A DNA stretch of 64,000 bases from Acipenser ruthenus (GCF_902713425.1 NC_081211.1:20461936-20525935), one strand, 5' to 3'; shown: positions 38,428 to 51,455, counted from the first letter of the stretch. The notes: a model not told the origin generated them from the letters alone. Numbers and translations: made by a program.

Positions 38428-38766
38428 AAACTATATTAAAATGTACTTACAAAAACTGAACATGCAAGACAAAAAGTGAGTGAAGAACAAAGTGCAAACA
38501 TTCAAAGTGCCTTATAATGTGATTGTTAAAGTAACAAAACAACCATTTTAACTTTTAAGTGTAAAAACTTTGAAATTAACAACCATATCAAACTGTATGT
38601 GTACACACCAATGAACTAAAAATACAACGCAAAGTAACACAATAATTTTAATTTAAAACAATTAAAACATGATATATTAAAATAAATCTGTAAAACCCTG
38701 AATGAAATCTTAACAAAATAGTAGCCCAAGAAATGAGCCCCCAGTTGGCTTTAAGGATATAAGGAA

Positions 38767-41700
38767 CTACCCCACTGACAAGGCCTTTAGAATTTGGCTT
38801 GCCGCTGCCATCTTTACCTCTTCCTCAACTGTTGCTAAGCAACCCGCCAGGATTTTTACAACTCCTTCAAAAGGTAATGGTAAACCTGGAACGAACACTT
38901 GGACACGGAAATACTGGTAGCCATCTGGTCCAGTACGGAGCAACTGCATAACGTACCACGGAGAGCCAAACTGGCAGCTCATACAGAGCTGATTGAAAGA
39001 GTGAACCGCATCCAATCTCGCCTCTTTGGAGGGTTGGTTTATATTGAAGGTGTATTGCTGGTCATCATCCTGGGAGCTTGGTTTCTGATAAACTGTGGAA
39101 GAAGAGGGCCCAGACAGCATGGGTGGAACAAAACCTTCAGATAACGGGACTTCCGCTTCTAGGGGCAGCAAGGGAAGGAAGGAACTCCTCTCTGGTTTCT
39201 TACCATTGATTCTGGTGCCAACTTCAGCCTTTTTCTTCATAAAACCTGGATCGGTATCCACAGCCAGCTGCTTCTTCTTGTTCTGGGTTTTTGGTTTGAC
39301 TATCTGATTGAACCATTGAACTGTGATGGAGAAGCCATACTTCTTAAATTCTAATGGAAAAGAAACAAACATAAATCAATGCTGATTGATTAAATGCTGC
39401 AACTCTGGGTTGAAAACATAACAGTTCCTGGTCTATAGACATCTGGATTGAGTTTGAGAGCTGAAAAAATCTATAGTTGTTTTACGTATTACTTATAAAA
39501 GGACTATTGGTGGTATTCCTCCACACTGCCCGGTGATACAGGCAATAAAAGTGTGTTAATGCTCACTCAGGTGTGCTTCCTCAATATGAGCAACCAATAT
39601 CTTAGCATCCATCAGGTAACCAGGCTACAGGCATGACATCACAGCACACAAGTATGGATTTAAATTTAAACATTAAACTAGGACCATGGATCTACTTGGT
39701 TGTGTTATGACAACAAAACATGACTAGAAATATGTAACTTGCATAAGATTTGTTACCTTCAACTACGTCTTTCTTTGCCATTGCAGCAGCGTGATGTGAC
39801 ACATACTGCACAGCAGCAGAAGCTTTCCCACTCCCCTTGGGGCTGGGCTTTATTTTGAGGTCCTCCACTCCGTCTGAGAAGTTTCTGAGCAGCAACAGGA
39901 GCCTGTCTTTCTCCACAGCCCTGGGCAGCTCATCGAGGAGCAGCACCCGTTTCTCTGTGCTTTTATGCACCGTGATGCAGCATCCGTTCTGCAGCTCGTA
40001 GCGGTTAAACATTCGAATGGCTGCTTCAGCACATTCTGGGTCAGTGTACTTGGCATAGGCAAAGCCGCGATTCTGCCCACTGAAGTTCATCATGAGCCTG
40101 AACTCATAGAGCACGCCCGCCTGCTGGAACAAGGGGATGAGGCTGTCTTCATAGACATCCCGGGGGATTTGATTGATGAAAACCTCACAGCCAGAGGAAG
40201 GGGGGAATGCAGTCCAACCTGAGGAGATAAAGGTAAATAAAAAACTCTTGTTTTCCCTCGACTCCCTTGGCATGTTGTAGTTGCTTTGCATATGAGGAAA
40301 CAACGTGGTATAAAACATGTTTATATTTATGAAAATTATGTTGATGTTGATTGTGAAATGTCCAAAAAAGAAAACAAATATCCATCGACCACTTTCACCG
40401 TTTTCTCTAAATCCACATTTACACAGGCAGATTCTCTCATCCACAAATAATTTTACAATACTTCAGTATAAGGTACGATTATCAATACCAAGCACAACTG
40501 CATTAACAGTTAACTAGATATATTAAAAATGCTAGCATGATTTTTGTAGTTGATATAGGTCTAATTTGTAATATTAAAACACACGACAGTGTCTTGAAAA
40601 ATGTGTCAACGAAGGAATGCAAAAGAAGCACCATTACCTGGTGGAGGGCCTCCATATTTTCTCTGCCCATTTATTTGAACCAGGGAGATCCCCATTTTCT
40701 GAGTCCATGTTTCTAAGTTTGACAAGCTCTCCTGGTTTAAAACCGTAAAGATGCATTCCTGAAAAGTGGTTTGTGAATTAGGGATGCAACGATTCAGATT
40801 TTTCCAAACCCAAACCAAAAACAACATTTTAATTCTGGGCACTAAGCCTGACATTTTCAGAACCTCATCTTGGGCTTTTGCATGTACAGGATTAATATCA
40901 ACACCCCTTAATTTGTATAAAGTAACATAAATCAAATGTTATCACAAGACTAACCTCATTGATTCTGACAGCCCTCACTGTCAGTGGGGACAACCGTGCT
41001 TCATACTATTTGTTGATAAAAGGCGCTGGTGCTACTAGGCATACGGAAACCGTGGTAAACATTGTTAATGTTAGATCTACGGCGCCTATGTGAAACAGAA
41101 TTTCCTACTGACCTGTATAAAAAGTGTTTATTAAAAAAAGTATTTTAACAATGGGGTCTTACTTGGTGAGAGACTCAACCTATTAGGTCAAACAAAAAAA
41201 AAATACAAGCATGCCTGTCTGCAAATTTGTCATTCTATTATAGGATTTCTCGACATACAAACATCGGCCGTTTTGTTTGTAGATGTCTAGTTAATACATA
41301 TTTAAGGAGCAGCTAAAACTGAGCTTAACAGTAAAACATTGATTATCCAAACAGCCCCTTATTATCCTGTCTTCCTGTGTTGTGCCCTTCTGCCCTGTTA
41401 TTCAGCCCTCAAGTCTCTGGCATATTTCAGCACTGTGCGTTGTGCATTTATAACGTACAGGAGTTGTATATCTTTTTTAAGATGTTTCTTGATAAGAAGT
41501 ACCCGACATTTGTTTTTAAGTAAAATAATGTAGGCTGCTTACTTTTAATAGTATCTGTTCTGCATCCACATTACAATACCCCCTTTAACAAGAGATGCAT
41601 TTCAAGGGTGTTTGCACTGAGGATAAGTTCACTCTGCCAACATTTAGTTCTAATATTTCAATGTATTAAATTAATCATCAAGTACATGCAGGTTGTCAAT

Positions 41701-42099
41701 TAGAATTAAGTATTCATAGTTTGGAAAAGATCATCTCGTCAGTTGACGACAGTAAGCCTTCATATACCCCTAACTCCCTCACGGTACACCATGCAAAATA
41801 AGTTTTTTTTTCTTCCTATAAAACTACACCATATTTTGATGGGTCAGGCACATTGCACAAGCGCTTACATGAATTATATAACAAACCCTTTCTACTATGC
41901 TTAAATAATTATGCTTTAACATATACAAACACATGTTATTGATTTGTCTTAATATAATTTTTTTAGTATTCACATTTTTGTTCAAAATAATACATGTTAA
42001 ATTTTACCTTAAACGATTAAAAAAAATGCATTTAACTTTTTAACTTGTAAAATGTAAAATTTGGTCTTTGCATACCTCTGTTTGCTCTCCTTCAATCAT
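38767..42099 (-). CDS. dnd1: Dead end protein homolog 1, germ-cell RNA-binding protein
   Basis: DND1 acts in primordial germ cells. It binds U-rich mRNA regions, counteracts microRNAs in fish embryos and is needed for germ-cell survival and migration. Coding exons on the minus strand, 5-prime to 3-prime: 42099-42076, 40758-40638, 40218-39757, 39350-38767; total 1191 nt, 396 residues. Exon 1 codes only MIEGEQTE; its donor reads GAG|gtatgc. Then come the conserved pre-RRM stretch [17 protein letters not shown]1 with [20 protein letters not shown] and RNP1 RGFAYAKY; a weaker RRM2 ([19 protein letters not shown] ... [20 protein letters not shown]); and the C-terminal double-stranded-RNA-binding-like domain ([11 protein letters not shown]...[10 protein letters not shown]...[16 protein letters not shown]...[13 protein letters not shown]). 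The gene is convergent with hars and head-to-head with zmat2. The exon 1 assignment is by frame and splice sites only. I see no frame break. Confidence 0.93.
40779..40935. mobile_element. Possible hAT-like transposon end in dnd1 intron 1
   Basis: TAGGGATGCAACGATTCAGA resembles the terminal repeat of several vertebrate hAT-type elements (TAGGGATGCACCGAT...). No matching opposite end was found, so the extent is a guess. It begins only about 20 bases from the intron 1 acceptor of dnd1. Confidence 0.35.
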
Positions 42100-42326
42100 G
42101 TTCTTTCTTAAGATGTTTTCTCCAGACAACTTGTCCTCTCTCGTCCTGTTTTGTAAAATTCCAGTTAATACCCGTGCCTCACATTTTAAAGAATTCGCTA
42201 ACTTCGAGAGCGCCGCAACAACCTTATCTTATTGGTTAATTTTGGCCAGTGGGGAGCGTGTCAACAGGAACTCAAAAAAAATGTTGCCATATTAGCACTT
42301 ACTTATTTGTTTATTTTTGTGATTCC

Positions 42327-42515
42327 CTAGTGCAGGGGTGCCCAATCCTGGTCCTGGAGGGCCTGTGTCCCCTCCTGGTTTTTGTTCCAACTGTACACTA
42401 AATTGCTTAATTGTACCAATTAAGCTTCTAATAAGTGCTTGATTGGTCCAATTAAGTAATTTAAGGGGCAGTTGGAACAAAAGCCAGGAGGACACCCGCC
42501 CTCCAGGACCAGGAT
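42327..42515. mobile_element. Palindromic MITE upstream of dnd1
   Basis: The left arm (cccaatcctggtcctggagg and on to ttttgttccaactg) is mirrored by the right arm (cagttggaacaaaagccagg through ccctccaggaccagga). The arms are inverted repeats of about 50 bases. The centre has repeated aattaag/cttaatt words. It lies about 230 bases upstream of the dnd1 start, within the region where a promoter is expected. Confidence 0.75.
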
Positions 42516-43083
42516 AGTGCTTTAAAAGGCTCTTAAAAACAAACAAACAAAAAAAAAAAAACACAGGTGTATCAAATTGAGTGACGTAGAGTCACAACCG
42601 TTTTGACACTAATGAAAGCAGTTGCAAAAAAACGCCCATCTTCGCTCTTATGAGCTTTAAGTGTTATGTTTTACAAATACAGATATTTATAGTTGTTTCA
42701 AATATGTAACTATGTGTTGGGTTTTCTTGTTAATTAACACACGTGCTTAGACACCTGCAGTACGGACAAGGTGTTTTTAAGGTCTGTGATTGGTGCAGCC
42801 TCTTCAGAGAGACAGTGTGTCTGGAACATTTGGGGCCCCAAAGGCAAACTGTTTCATTCTGCAAGATAAACAACTAAAATGCAAACGAAAGAGTGATAGT
42901 TCGTGCACAGAATGAGTTACGGAGAACGATTGCTATATATATATATATCGTAGTAACCAAAAAATAAATTAAAAATTAAAAAAAAAAAAAAAAAACCTCG
43001 CTGTCATTCTATCAAAATACTTCAGCTGAATGCCTCCTGCTGAAGACAGTTATTAATACATGCTGCAATGGCCGAAGTCAGTG

Positions 43084-43260
43084 CTACCCAAACCTGGTCC
43101 TGGAGAGCCGCTATCCAGCAGGTTTTATAGGTAACCTTTAATCATCAATTTCTTAACACCTGGAACAATTTCATTGTGATCAATTAAGCAGGTGATTAAT
43201 TAAATGAAGTCATTTAGAGATCATTTGGTACAAAACATGAACTACCCTTTTCAGCCCTCA
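43084..43260. mobile_element. Diverged or partial MITE of the TCCTGGAG family
   Basis: The left arm (ctacccaaacctggtcctgg ... ccagcaggtttta) matches the ends of the copies at 36520 and 42327. The right arm is hard to recognise. No coding content. Confidence 0.5.
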
Positions 43261-44810
43261 ATGGCAAGTCAACCAAATGGTATATTTGGCCATATTTACT
43301 AAAGTTGTGACTTTTGTAAAATACAAATAAAATAAACAGTATTTTTTTTTTGTAACTAATAAAAACATTTCAGGATATAAATTACCGTTACCAAATTGTT
43401 GGTGGCATGTTTTTTTGTTTTAAGCATTCTGGTGTGTAAATTCGGCCCATGTACCTTCTTTGGGATTACACTTAGCCTACTGCAATATTTTACAGCAGAG
43501 AAATTATATCAAGATTTGATGAAATCGACTGCTTACGCTACGGGTCCAGTTAGTATCACCAGTATATTTTTTTCATTGATAGATTTGCTGGCCAATTTGC
43601 ACTGCTGCTATGGAAAATACAATTATAACCAAATTGAGGATGTTAACCATCAGAGGACATGTTTTCAAAGCATTTATTTTAAGCCAAATGCGGCTTGTTT
43701 TGAAAGCACCTAGTGGATAAATGTTGTCTTTGGCAGTTTGGCTACTTTTTACCGTCATCAGTGCAGGACTTCAATCACCACAATGCCCTGTGGTATACCA
43801 CGCCCTCCTCCTCGCGCTTTTCTTTGGTCTGCAGCACAGGGAGACTATACACCGACAGTTCAGGAAAATTACATTTGACATTACCTTCTAAATAAAATAA
43901 AATAAAAAAATAATCGTGGTATGCATTTTGATCTCATCAGATAAGAAACAGCGGTGTTTGTACTGTAAATTGCGAGAACAAAAAAAACACGTTTATAATA
44001 GTACTTACGCGTGTGTGTTTAAATAAATATGTTGCACTTGTTTTTGTAATGTATATTTAAGTCTTAAATGTAAGTACTTTTTTTGGAAGGGGGGGGGGGG
44101 TGGTGGTGCCATTTTTGGCTGGTTTAAAAAACACAATTTGCTACGTTCTGGCTGGGTAGTTTCAAAAAATGGCAGCGCTGATCAGGTTGTGTAAAGTGCT
44201 TTTTCTCAAATAAGTGCAGCACTTTTTTTCATAATAGTCTAAGCAAAAACAACAGCAGAGGAGCATATACAAACCGCACATAATAATATCTATTATTTAC
44301 TATTTATATTGTGAGTGACCCCTAATAAGTGTGGATATGATGGGTTGGCTGTAATGAGTATGGTTGTCTACCTATTACGTATTTTAAGAATCTTTAACTT
44401 TCAGGTTTCTGAATGGACAATAGCCACTTAACAAAATCAATCTAACATATTTGAATATGCCGTCATGCTGTTTTGGTAGTTTGAATCCTGTGGTCTTTAG
44501 TAATTCCCAGTTATTTGTCATCTATTTTGGGCTGCAAGAGTGGATTTAGAAGCAACGGATAAATCAGAAACACGCCAGAATATCAGCAAGCAACAATGCC
44601 AAGCTACATAATGCAAATTAATTTCATTCTCAAATGATATGGTTGATGGTATGCACTTTTGCTACAATAATGTAAATGCAAAAGGTGTATTTAAAACAGG
44701 AATCGGTTGTTAATCAGAAGGGAGAAATGTATTTGTTCAGACTGAACCCTAATAAACCATAAATATCCAGTGCAGCTCCTGGTTTAACTCAAGATATCTA
44801 TGGTCTTCGT
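43261..44810. other. Intergenic between dnd1 and zmat2
   Basis: No exon recognised. It holds a G-run followed by GGTGGTGG at about 44090-44107 that could form a G-quadruplex. An open frame at 43396-43713 is hydrophobic but has no family signature. Confidence 0.45.
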
Positions 44811-44816
44811 GTCGTT

Positions 44817-44824
44817 ACTTCCGG
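44817..44824 (+). promoter_or_regulatory. zmat2: ETS-family site at the zmat2 promoter
   Basis: ACTTCCGG lies 34 bases upstream of the zmat2 ATG. Such GABPA/ETS sites are frequent in TATA-less housekeeping promoters and usually sit close to the transcription start, so the 5-prime UTR is probably short. Confidence 0.55.
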
Positions 44825-44857
44825 TAGTTTTGCGACAGCAGTCTGGTTGCTTTCAAA

Positions 44858-46153
44858 ATGGCGTCCGGCAGTGGGGTTTGTGTTTGTTATTGTGTTTATT
44901 TGTTGACTGACTAATACGATATATAATCATAATATTTTGTAATTTATCGACGTTTCTAGTTAACAATTGAATGTAGTATTTGCTCAAAACATCTAAATAT
45001 GTGTAGACAAAATGAACACGTTTAGTTTGCAAAATCCAGTATTTACATCTTCCTGGCTGGTTTAGTGGCACTGCAGCAAGCACAATTGCAGTTAAATAAT
45101 ATTCAGTGTCTATGGGTGCGTTGCACAGTAGTACCACATTTACTCCACTTGCTGAGCCTAACGGGGATTAGGTGAGCTTCATTCACTTGCTGGAGTAATG
45201 GCTGTGGTCACAACAAAGATCCACATTAAATCTGTGGATTATACGTTAGTCCTGTGAAGTTAAGAGACTCACTAGTCTGATTGCGTTTATTTGCCCCCCT
45301 TTTCTCAATTGCTTGCTAATCTTGACGACTGTGTTCTTTACGTTCCTCGTGTCTGTATTACATCGCTCAGGAATAATGTATATTCTTGAAATTCTCAATG
45401 CAAACTATGCATATTATTAATTGCATTTTGCATATCAAACCAATATTGAAAATACGAATGTACCAAACAGCGTTTATCTTGCAGGGTAGTATAAATCATT
45501 ACTTGTATGCACGCGGAGCACAATTGAGATGTGTAGATTGCCCTGCGAATATACGCTATTATTTACATTACAGCATACCCATGGTGTAGATCGGTTACCT
45601 TTTTATGACAGATGCTATTTGTTTAAGTGTCGTTGATGTTAAAATAGATACTGGGGAGAAAAAAAAAATTGAGAATGTAAATCTACGTAAAAGAGGATAT
45701 ATGTGGTCAAATGATATATGCGCTACAGCGCACAGAACATGTTTCTTCTAAAATTCTGGTTTATATTTGCTTTATAGTGGTAAATGGGTTAGTTCCCATG
45801 ACCAGGCTAACTTGGTCCACGTGATCCGATCAGCTAAACGAATTGACTTTGATTGGTACGCTGCAATTAGGACTCATTTTGTTCAGTTTCTTGGGATTTT
45901 CTAGTCTCAAAGTTAGTCTGTTTCAAGTGGACTAAACCAATGGTACCTGCAATTTAACCAAAATTGTCTGGTCTAACTTCGTTGTGATTGCTTGTTTGAC
46001 TTTTGAAGTTTCTTGACAATAGTAATATACCATCTGCGTGCAGATCTTATGTCATTTTTATACCACTAGTCACAAAACTATGTTTAAAAAATTAGAATTT
46101 CAAATAAAATGTATCTTATAATTCTGTATTTTGTTTCTTAAAGCAGTGAAGCC

Positions 46154-46203
<50 letters not shown>

Positions 46204-49200
46204 GGCTTCACTGCTTTTTGTAAATCCTTACTTTCATCCCAGAAAAACTGGTATATCCTCCCACTCTCACAGAACAGCTGCCTGGGATTGAGAATAGGTT
46301 TTTGTCCAATCTGTTTGGTTGGTGTTTGGATTAAAAAAAAAAAAACAGAAAAAAAAGAAAAAAGAAAAAACAAAACCTATTGTGCTGTGTACATGAGAAC
46401 TTAAATATGGGCAGCAGTGTGGAGTAGTGGTTAGGGCTCTGGACTCTTGACCGGAGGGTCATGGGTTCAATCCCCGGTGGGGACACTGCTGCTGTATCCT
46501 TGAGCAAGGTACTTTACCTAGATTGCTCCAGTAAAAACCCAACTGTATAAATGGGTAATTGTATGTAAAAATAATGTGATATCTTGTAAGTCGCCCTGGA
46601 TAAGGGCGTCTGCTAAGAAATGAATTATTAGAAATGAAATGAAATAAACAGTATGAATAACTCCATACTTCAACCCTGAAAGGCGGGGGAGCCTGTTGTA
46701 TCGCAAGCCCCTTCTGCCTCGACTTCGCCAGGGTGGGCGAGGGTCAGGCTTTCCTGCTGCATGACCAAGCTCATTAATGCTGTGCTTGAAAATATATCTC
46801 TACGGGAAGATTGGGTCTAATACCAAAAATCTCATCCTGATAGCTTTGAATGTGATATAAGGACTCTATCAGAAGTTGAGTTTAGGGTTGTAGGGATTAA
46901 GTTTGGCATACATTTAATTTTGTTTTTCTTTTAACATAAGGCAAAAAATGACTTCCGAAGGAAGTGGGACAAAGAGGAGTATGAAGAGTTAGCTCAGAAG
47001 CGCTTGACAGAAGAAAGAGAAAAGAAAGATGGTAAGTATATCTTGGCAAACGAATGGTGGGTTTTAACAAATATGCTTTTGATATTTCACCATTTAGCAA
47101 AATTGTGTTATACAGAGGGGAGGCATATTTAGAATAAGCATTGTATATAGTGGTGAGTTCAAGAGATTGTATAGTGTACCTGCTATTTGCCTATTGAAAA
47201 AGTAAATGGTTTCATGCTAATATATATTATTTGGACTGTTTATTAATAGCATTTAACATTCTGCGATTTAATATGTAACCGGGTTTCTGAAACCAGCAGT
47301 ATCATGTTCCTCTATATCTCTATCAATGACATTGTAATGGTATGTTAGAACCACATGTAGGCCTGCCTCTGTTTAATTAGAAATGCATTGTTCCTGATCT
47401 GGAAACTTTTCATGGCTTCTTTCAGGCAAACCTTTCCCTCCCGTTAAGCGGGAGCTTTTACGGCACAGGGACTACAAGGTGGACCTGGAGTCGAAGCTGG
47501 GGAAGACCATTGTTATCACCAAAACTACCCCTCAGGCTGAGATGGGAGGGTATGTTATTTACTGTCTTTAAGGACCACCAACTAGCCCTAGTAGTGGTGC
47601 ATATTCCAAGCCATAATGCACTAAATAGGGCAGGAAACGAATGCAGTTTTTTATTGTCAATAAAACAGATCATACATAAAGTAAAATTACGGAATGAGTT
47701 TATTATAAAAGTCACAATATTCTGTATTGTATTAGGTTAAGGGAGTTGGAAATTCTATTGGTTAATCTCAAGTTTTCAGTGTGTCTAGAGGTCTGCTTGG
47801 GCCTAAATTTAAAACCCAACAAATCCGAACCCGACCCCAGTCTGAGACCTTTGAAATATTTGCATACCCGACCTGAACATCTCCACAAATATATCCCAAA
47901 CATACGCGATTGAAACTAAGTACCTTCAGTGTAGAGTATTCCCGGTTTCCAGTTAAAACGTAAAGAAAGAAACAAAAAATCACCCTCAATTAATCCTCTC
48001 TCATTTACTTCCTTTAATCCAACACTGCATGATTTTAAAAGAAGACAACAACTTTGTTATCATAAATAGCCACACAGAAGATGCTCTTGCAAATTCGCAT
48101 ACTCATTTTGGACAAGCCTATATCATATCAAACCGCTAAATTTAAGGTTCAACAACAAATATTACACCAAACTATGGCATTTAAAACAGCTACAGGACAA
48201 ATACATCCCCTTTCAGTGTGCCGCTGCAGAGATGAATTTCCCATCTTTTTGCTGTCATATTTCAGTAATATTTTGCAAGATTTGCATTGTACAAAGCCAC
48301 ATGGACGTTTTTTATTGCTGAATACAAATATGTCCTAATTTTTCCAAACAGTGGATTTAGACATACTCTTACCAGCAGCGGAACGCTCCACAGCTACACA
48401 TTCTCCAGTTGATTTTTTTTTTATAACTCTGTCAGCCTATATACAGATGAACCCGCTTTTATATCATGATTGCCGTGCAGGCATCATTTGTGATGTAAAG
48501 CGGGTCATGATCTAAACCGAGTTTCACGTTTGCCTATCACAGCACATTATGAGTGCCAGGGGAAAAAAGACGGTGAATCACTGTTTTAATACTGTACATT
48601 TAGTCGTTCTTTACATGTAAACACGTGCATATAGTTTACTACAGGACAAATGCGTTTTGTATCATTAACTGGAATGAAGCAGTTTGTGTCATTATCTAAA
48701 AAAAGGCATGAGTTGTCAATTGATGAGAGCTATCAATTAGGCGTTGCACTTGGTGGTTTTTTTGTGTGTATTTGTATAAGACTGACTTAAAATTTGGTGA
48801 CTTTGGTGTTTTGTAACTGAACTTTATCCCGTTAAAGCCCCAGACAGACACAGACAGACAGACACGGGAGCAGTATGCACTACGCAGTAGAGTAATTGTC
48901 AGTACCACAACGTAGGCTATGTGCTTGAATATAATTTACATATGTGGCCAAATGTTTTGCTTCACCTAGTAGAATATTAGGATGCAGACATTTTGATGTT
49001 TTGTTTAATGGTATCTCAGAAGTCTACAATAGTAGTACAGTATTTCATGTTAGATTTCGAAATGTCACAGTTTTCAATTTTTGGAAAACTACAAGCGATA
49101 TGTAATTTTTAATAACCCCCCTTTTCTGCCTGTTTTTTTTTTTTTTTTTTCCCAGATATTACTGCAATGTCTGTGATTGTGTGGTTAAGGATTCTATTAA

Positions 49201-51375
49201 CTTTTTGGATCATATCAATGGCAAAAAACGTAAGTATGAGTTAAGGTGTGTGTTGCTTTTTTGAAGGTGTTAAGTGACTAGCCAAGTGTAATGATATTAT
49301 TTAATGCCAAAAGCAATACAAATAAGATGTGCTGTAATTCATTAAGCTAGAACATTGTGTGCGTTTACCTTTCAGATCAGAGAAACTTGGGCATGTCAAT
49401 GAGGGTGGAACGATCGTCTCTGGATCAGGTGAAGAAAAGATTTGAGGCAAACAAGAAGAAGATTGAGGAAAAACAAAAAGAGTATGACTTTGAAGAACGA
49501 ATGAAGGAACTCCGGGAGGAGGTAAGAAGCCAGTCTGGGGGCTCCGAATACATTGAACATGGAGGAGTCTGAATTTATATTGAACACCTTAAACAACTTT
49601 CAAAATGAGAGGCATTTACTGCAACTGTGTACATTTTGCTATTTTAGAGCTTAATTTTACTGCAAAAGATGTTTATCTTTACAGAATGTTTGGGGCTAGA
49701 TTGTTACTACAGTTAAGTATTATGAAACTTAAGGTGTACATTTATTTTTTATTTTTTAAAAATCTCAAGATTAAAAGCTCTATGTGGGGTATATATTTCT
49801 ACTGTTTAGTACGGTTGGAGCAATAATCAATAATATTGATAATTCCGAATTTTTTTCAGCAATAATTTGATTGCGTTGAAAAATTATCGATAATCATAAT
49901 TATTGTCCGTGACCCAATGAAGCAGGAAGCAGCTCTGCATTGAGCAGTAAGCGCCACTGAACTGTGTGTGAGGAGTAAAACATGATCTGTGTGAGCACTG
50001 CGTACATTGGGAAGTTAAGCATTGATTTTAAACAATATGCTTAAGCTTTAGCTTTACGTCATGGTTTCATTTTTATAATAAGTTGTACACTGGCAAAGCA
50101 TGACTGGTATTCCAACATAAAAACACAAATTGTTGTTTGTATAATTAAATAGCGAGCTTACTGTAAAATTACTGTAGAAAAGAGGAACTTTTGACTATTA
50201 AACATTTTGACACAGGATTTTTTTTTTTTGAATGTAATTGAAAAAAGAAAAGAAGAAAAAAACATATGGCACATATTTAATATAGCCTAAGCAAAATTGT
50301 TGCTTCTTTATTTTAAACTACAATGGCGTTGCTATTCTAAAAATGGGTAGCTGCATAAATAGAAGAGGGTTAACTTTTAATGGAAGGAGAGGCAGTTTAT
50401 TTTATTAAACTGTCTGCATACAAGCAGCCAGGTGCAGGTGCAAAACTCACTATGTTCCAAATAGTATACAGCTCTGTATACAGACACGCACACACACACA
50501 AAAACCTAGTGTGATTCTCTTAATGGCAGATTCGCCACGCAAGTAAAGAAAACAAATGCTTCCAGGTAACGTTAGCAATTTTGTTTAGTTATAGTAATAC
50601 ATTTGGTGGCACTTTTTTTTCAATGAAAGTAAACCTTGAATTAAAATAAATGTTTAAATAAGAAAAAATATATATTATATAGGAAAACTGCATAATTTAT
50701 TAATTACAATAGGTGTATTTTTATACTCATGTTTGTTCTGGGCCAAAATTTATAAAACTCGGCACATATACCGTCTAGTTTTTATTTCTTCTAAAATCAG
50801 GTGACTTAGACTGCCGGTTGTCATGCTGCTCAAGTATAAAGTAGATCAATTACAAGAATTTTTAATATTTTATTTATTTGGCCGATAACCACAATTATCG
50901 TGATAATTTACAGACGATAATCAGTAGCTGAAATTTTCATTATCGTCCAACCCTACTGTATATTTAGGAAAGATGTGCTGCCCATGAAGCCACATGTTTG
51001 CTTGACTAGATCCCAGTTTTGGCTTGACTGGTGCAATTACATCTGATCCATTCGTGGTAAAGGAAGCACACAGAGAACTGGAGATGTTTGCTTAGCTGAA
51101 TAGGTCCTGGGTACAGCTTGCTCTGTAAGCTCAATGAATAATGTTGTCCTGTCCCTGGGAGTATTATTGGATGACTGGATTGATACAGGGAGAGCATTTC
51201 CTAATGTACTTGTTATTCATTTCACTGACAGGAGGAGAAAGCAAAGGCATACAAGAAGGAAAAGCAGAAAGAGAAAAAGCGCAAGGCTGATGAAGATCTC
51301 AATTTTGAGGAAGACGATGAAATGGCCGCAGTTATGGGATTCTCAGGATTTGGCTCCTCAAAAAAAGGCCACTGA
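44858..51375 (+). CDS. zmat2: Zinc finger matrin-type protein 2
   Basis: ZMAT2 is the vertebrate counterpart of yeast Snu23, a component of the spliceosomal U4/U6.U5 tri-snRNP and B complex that helps position the 5-prime splice site helix. Coding exons: 44858-44875, 46941-47031, 47426-47549, 49156-49229, 49376-49521, 51232-51375; total 597 nt, 198 residues, against 199 in human. Exon 1 is MASGSG. Other pieces: [40 protein letters not shown]; matrin-type C2H2 finger [23 protein letters not shown] split between two reports of exon (Cys pair in exon 4, last His completed in exon 5); [20 protein letters not shown]; lysine-rich helix in exon 6; [20 protein letters not shown] at the end. Every zinc ligand is present and no frame break is seen. 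Confidence 0.97.
46140..46217. repeat. 78-bp perfect palindrome with a (TA)22 core
   Basis: Arms of 17 bases (AAAGCAGTGAAGCCGAA at 46140-46156; its exact reverse complement at 46201-46217) enclose 44 bases of alternating TA. The arms and the core are together self-complementary, so the whole segment can form one hairpin or a cruciform. It lies in zmat2 intron 1. Confidence 0.95.
46409..46648 (+). mobile_element. tRNA-derived SINE (zmat2 intron 1)
   Basis: The head gggcagcagtgtggagtagt carries an A box, ggttcaatcccc is the B box, then tgagcaaggtactttaccta and the tail taagtcgccctggataaggg. An A-rich end follows. It is the sense-oriented counterpart of the ugdh intron copy at 20936-21220 and nearly as complete. 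Confidence 0.85.
49807..50958. mobile_element. Non-autonomous hAT-like DNA transposon (zmat2 intron 5)
   Basis: The left end (TAGTACGGTTGGAGCAATAA) resembles the reverse complement of the right end (CAGTAGGGTTGGACGATAAT). Both continue into AT-rich sequence with repeated ATTATCG/CGATAAT words, as is usual for this type. About 1.15 kb, no transposase frame. Target duplication not clear. Confidence 0.5.
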
Positions 51376-51455
51376 TTTGACCTCTACCCCCCACTCCCTG
51401 CTTCTTTTTTCTTTCTTTTTTTATAGCCTTGATGCACATCCTCTTCTGAACCATG

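Noticed and set aside
38899-39307. Plus-strand frames over the last dnd1 exon
   Set aside because: Shadows of the dnd1 coding frame, which has clear family identity on the minus strand.
43396-43713. Hydrophobic 105-codon frame between dnd1 and zmat2
   Set aside because: No start context, no family motif and no conserved neighbours; AT-rich T-runs explain the hydrophobic reading.
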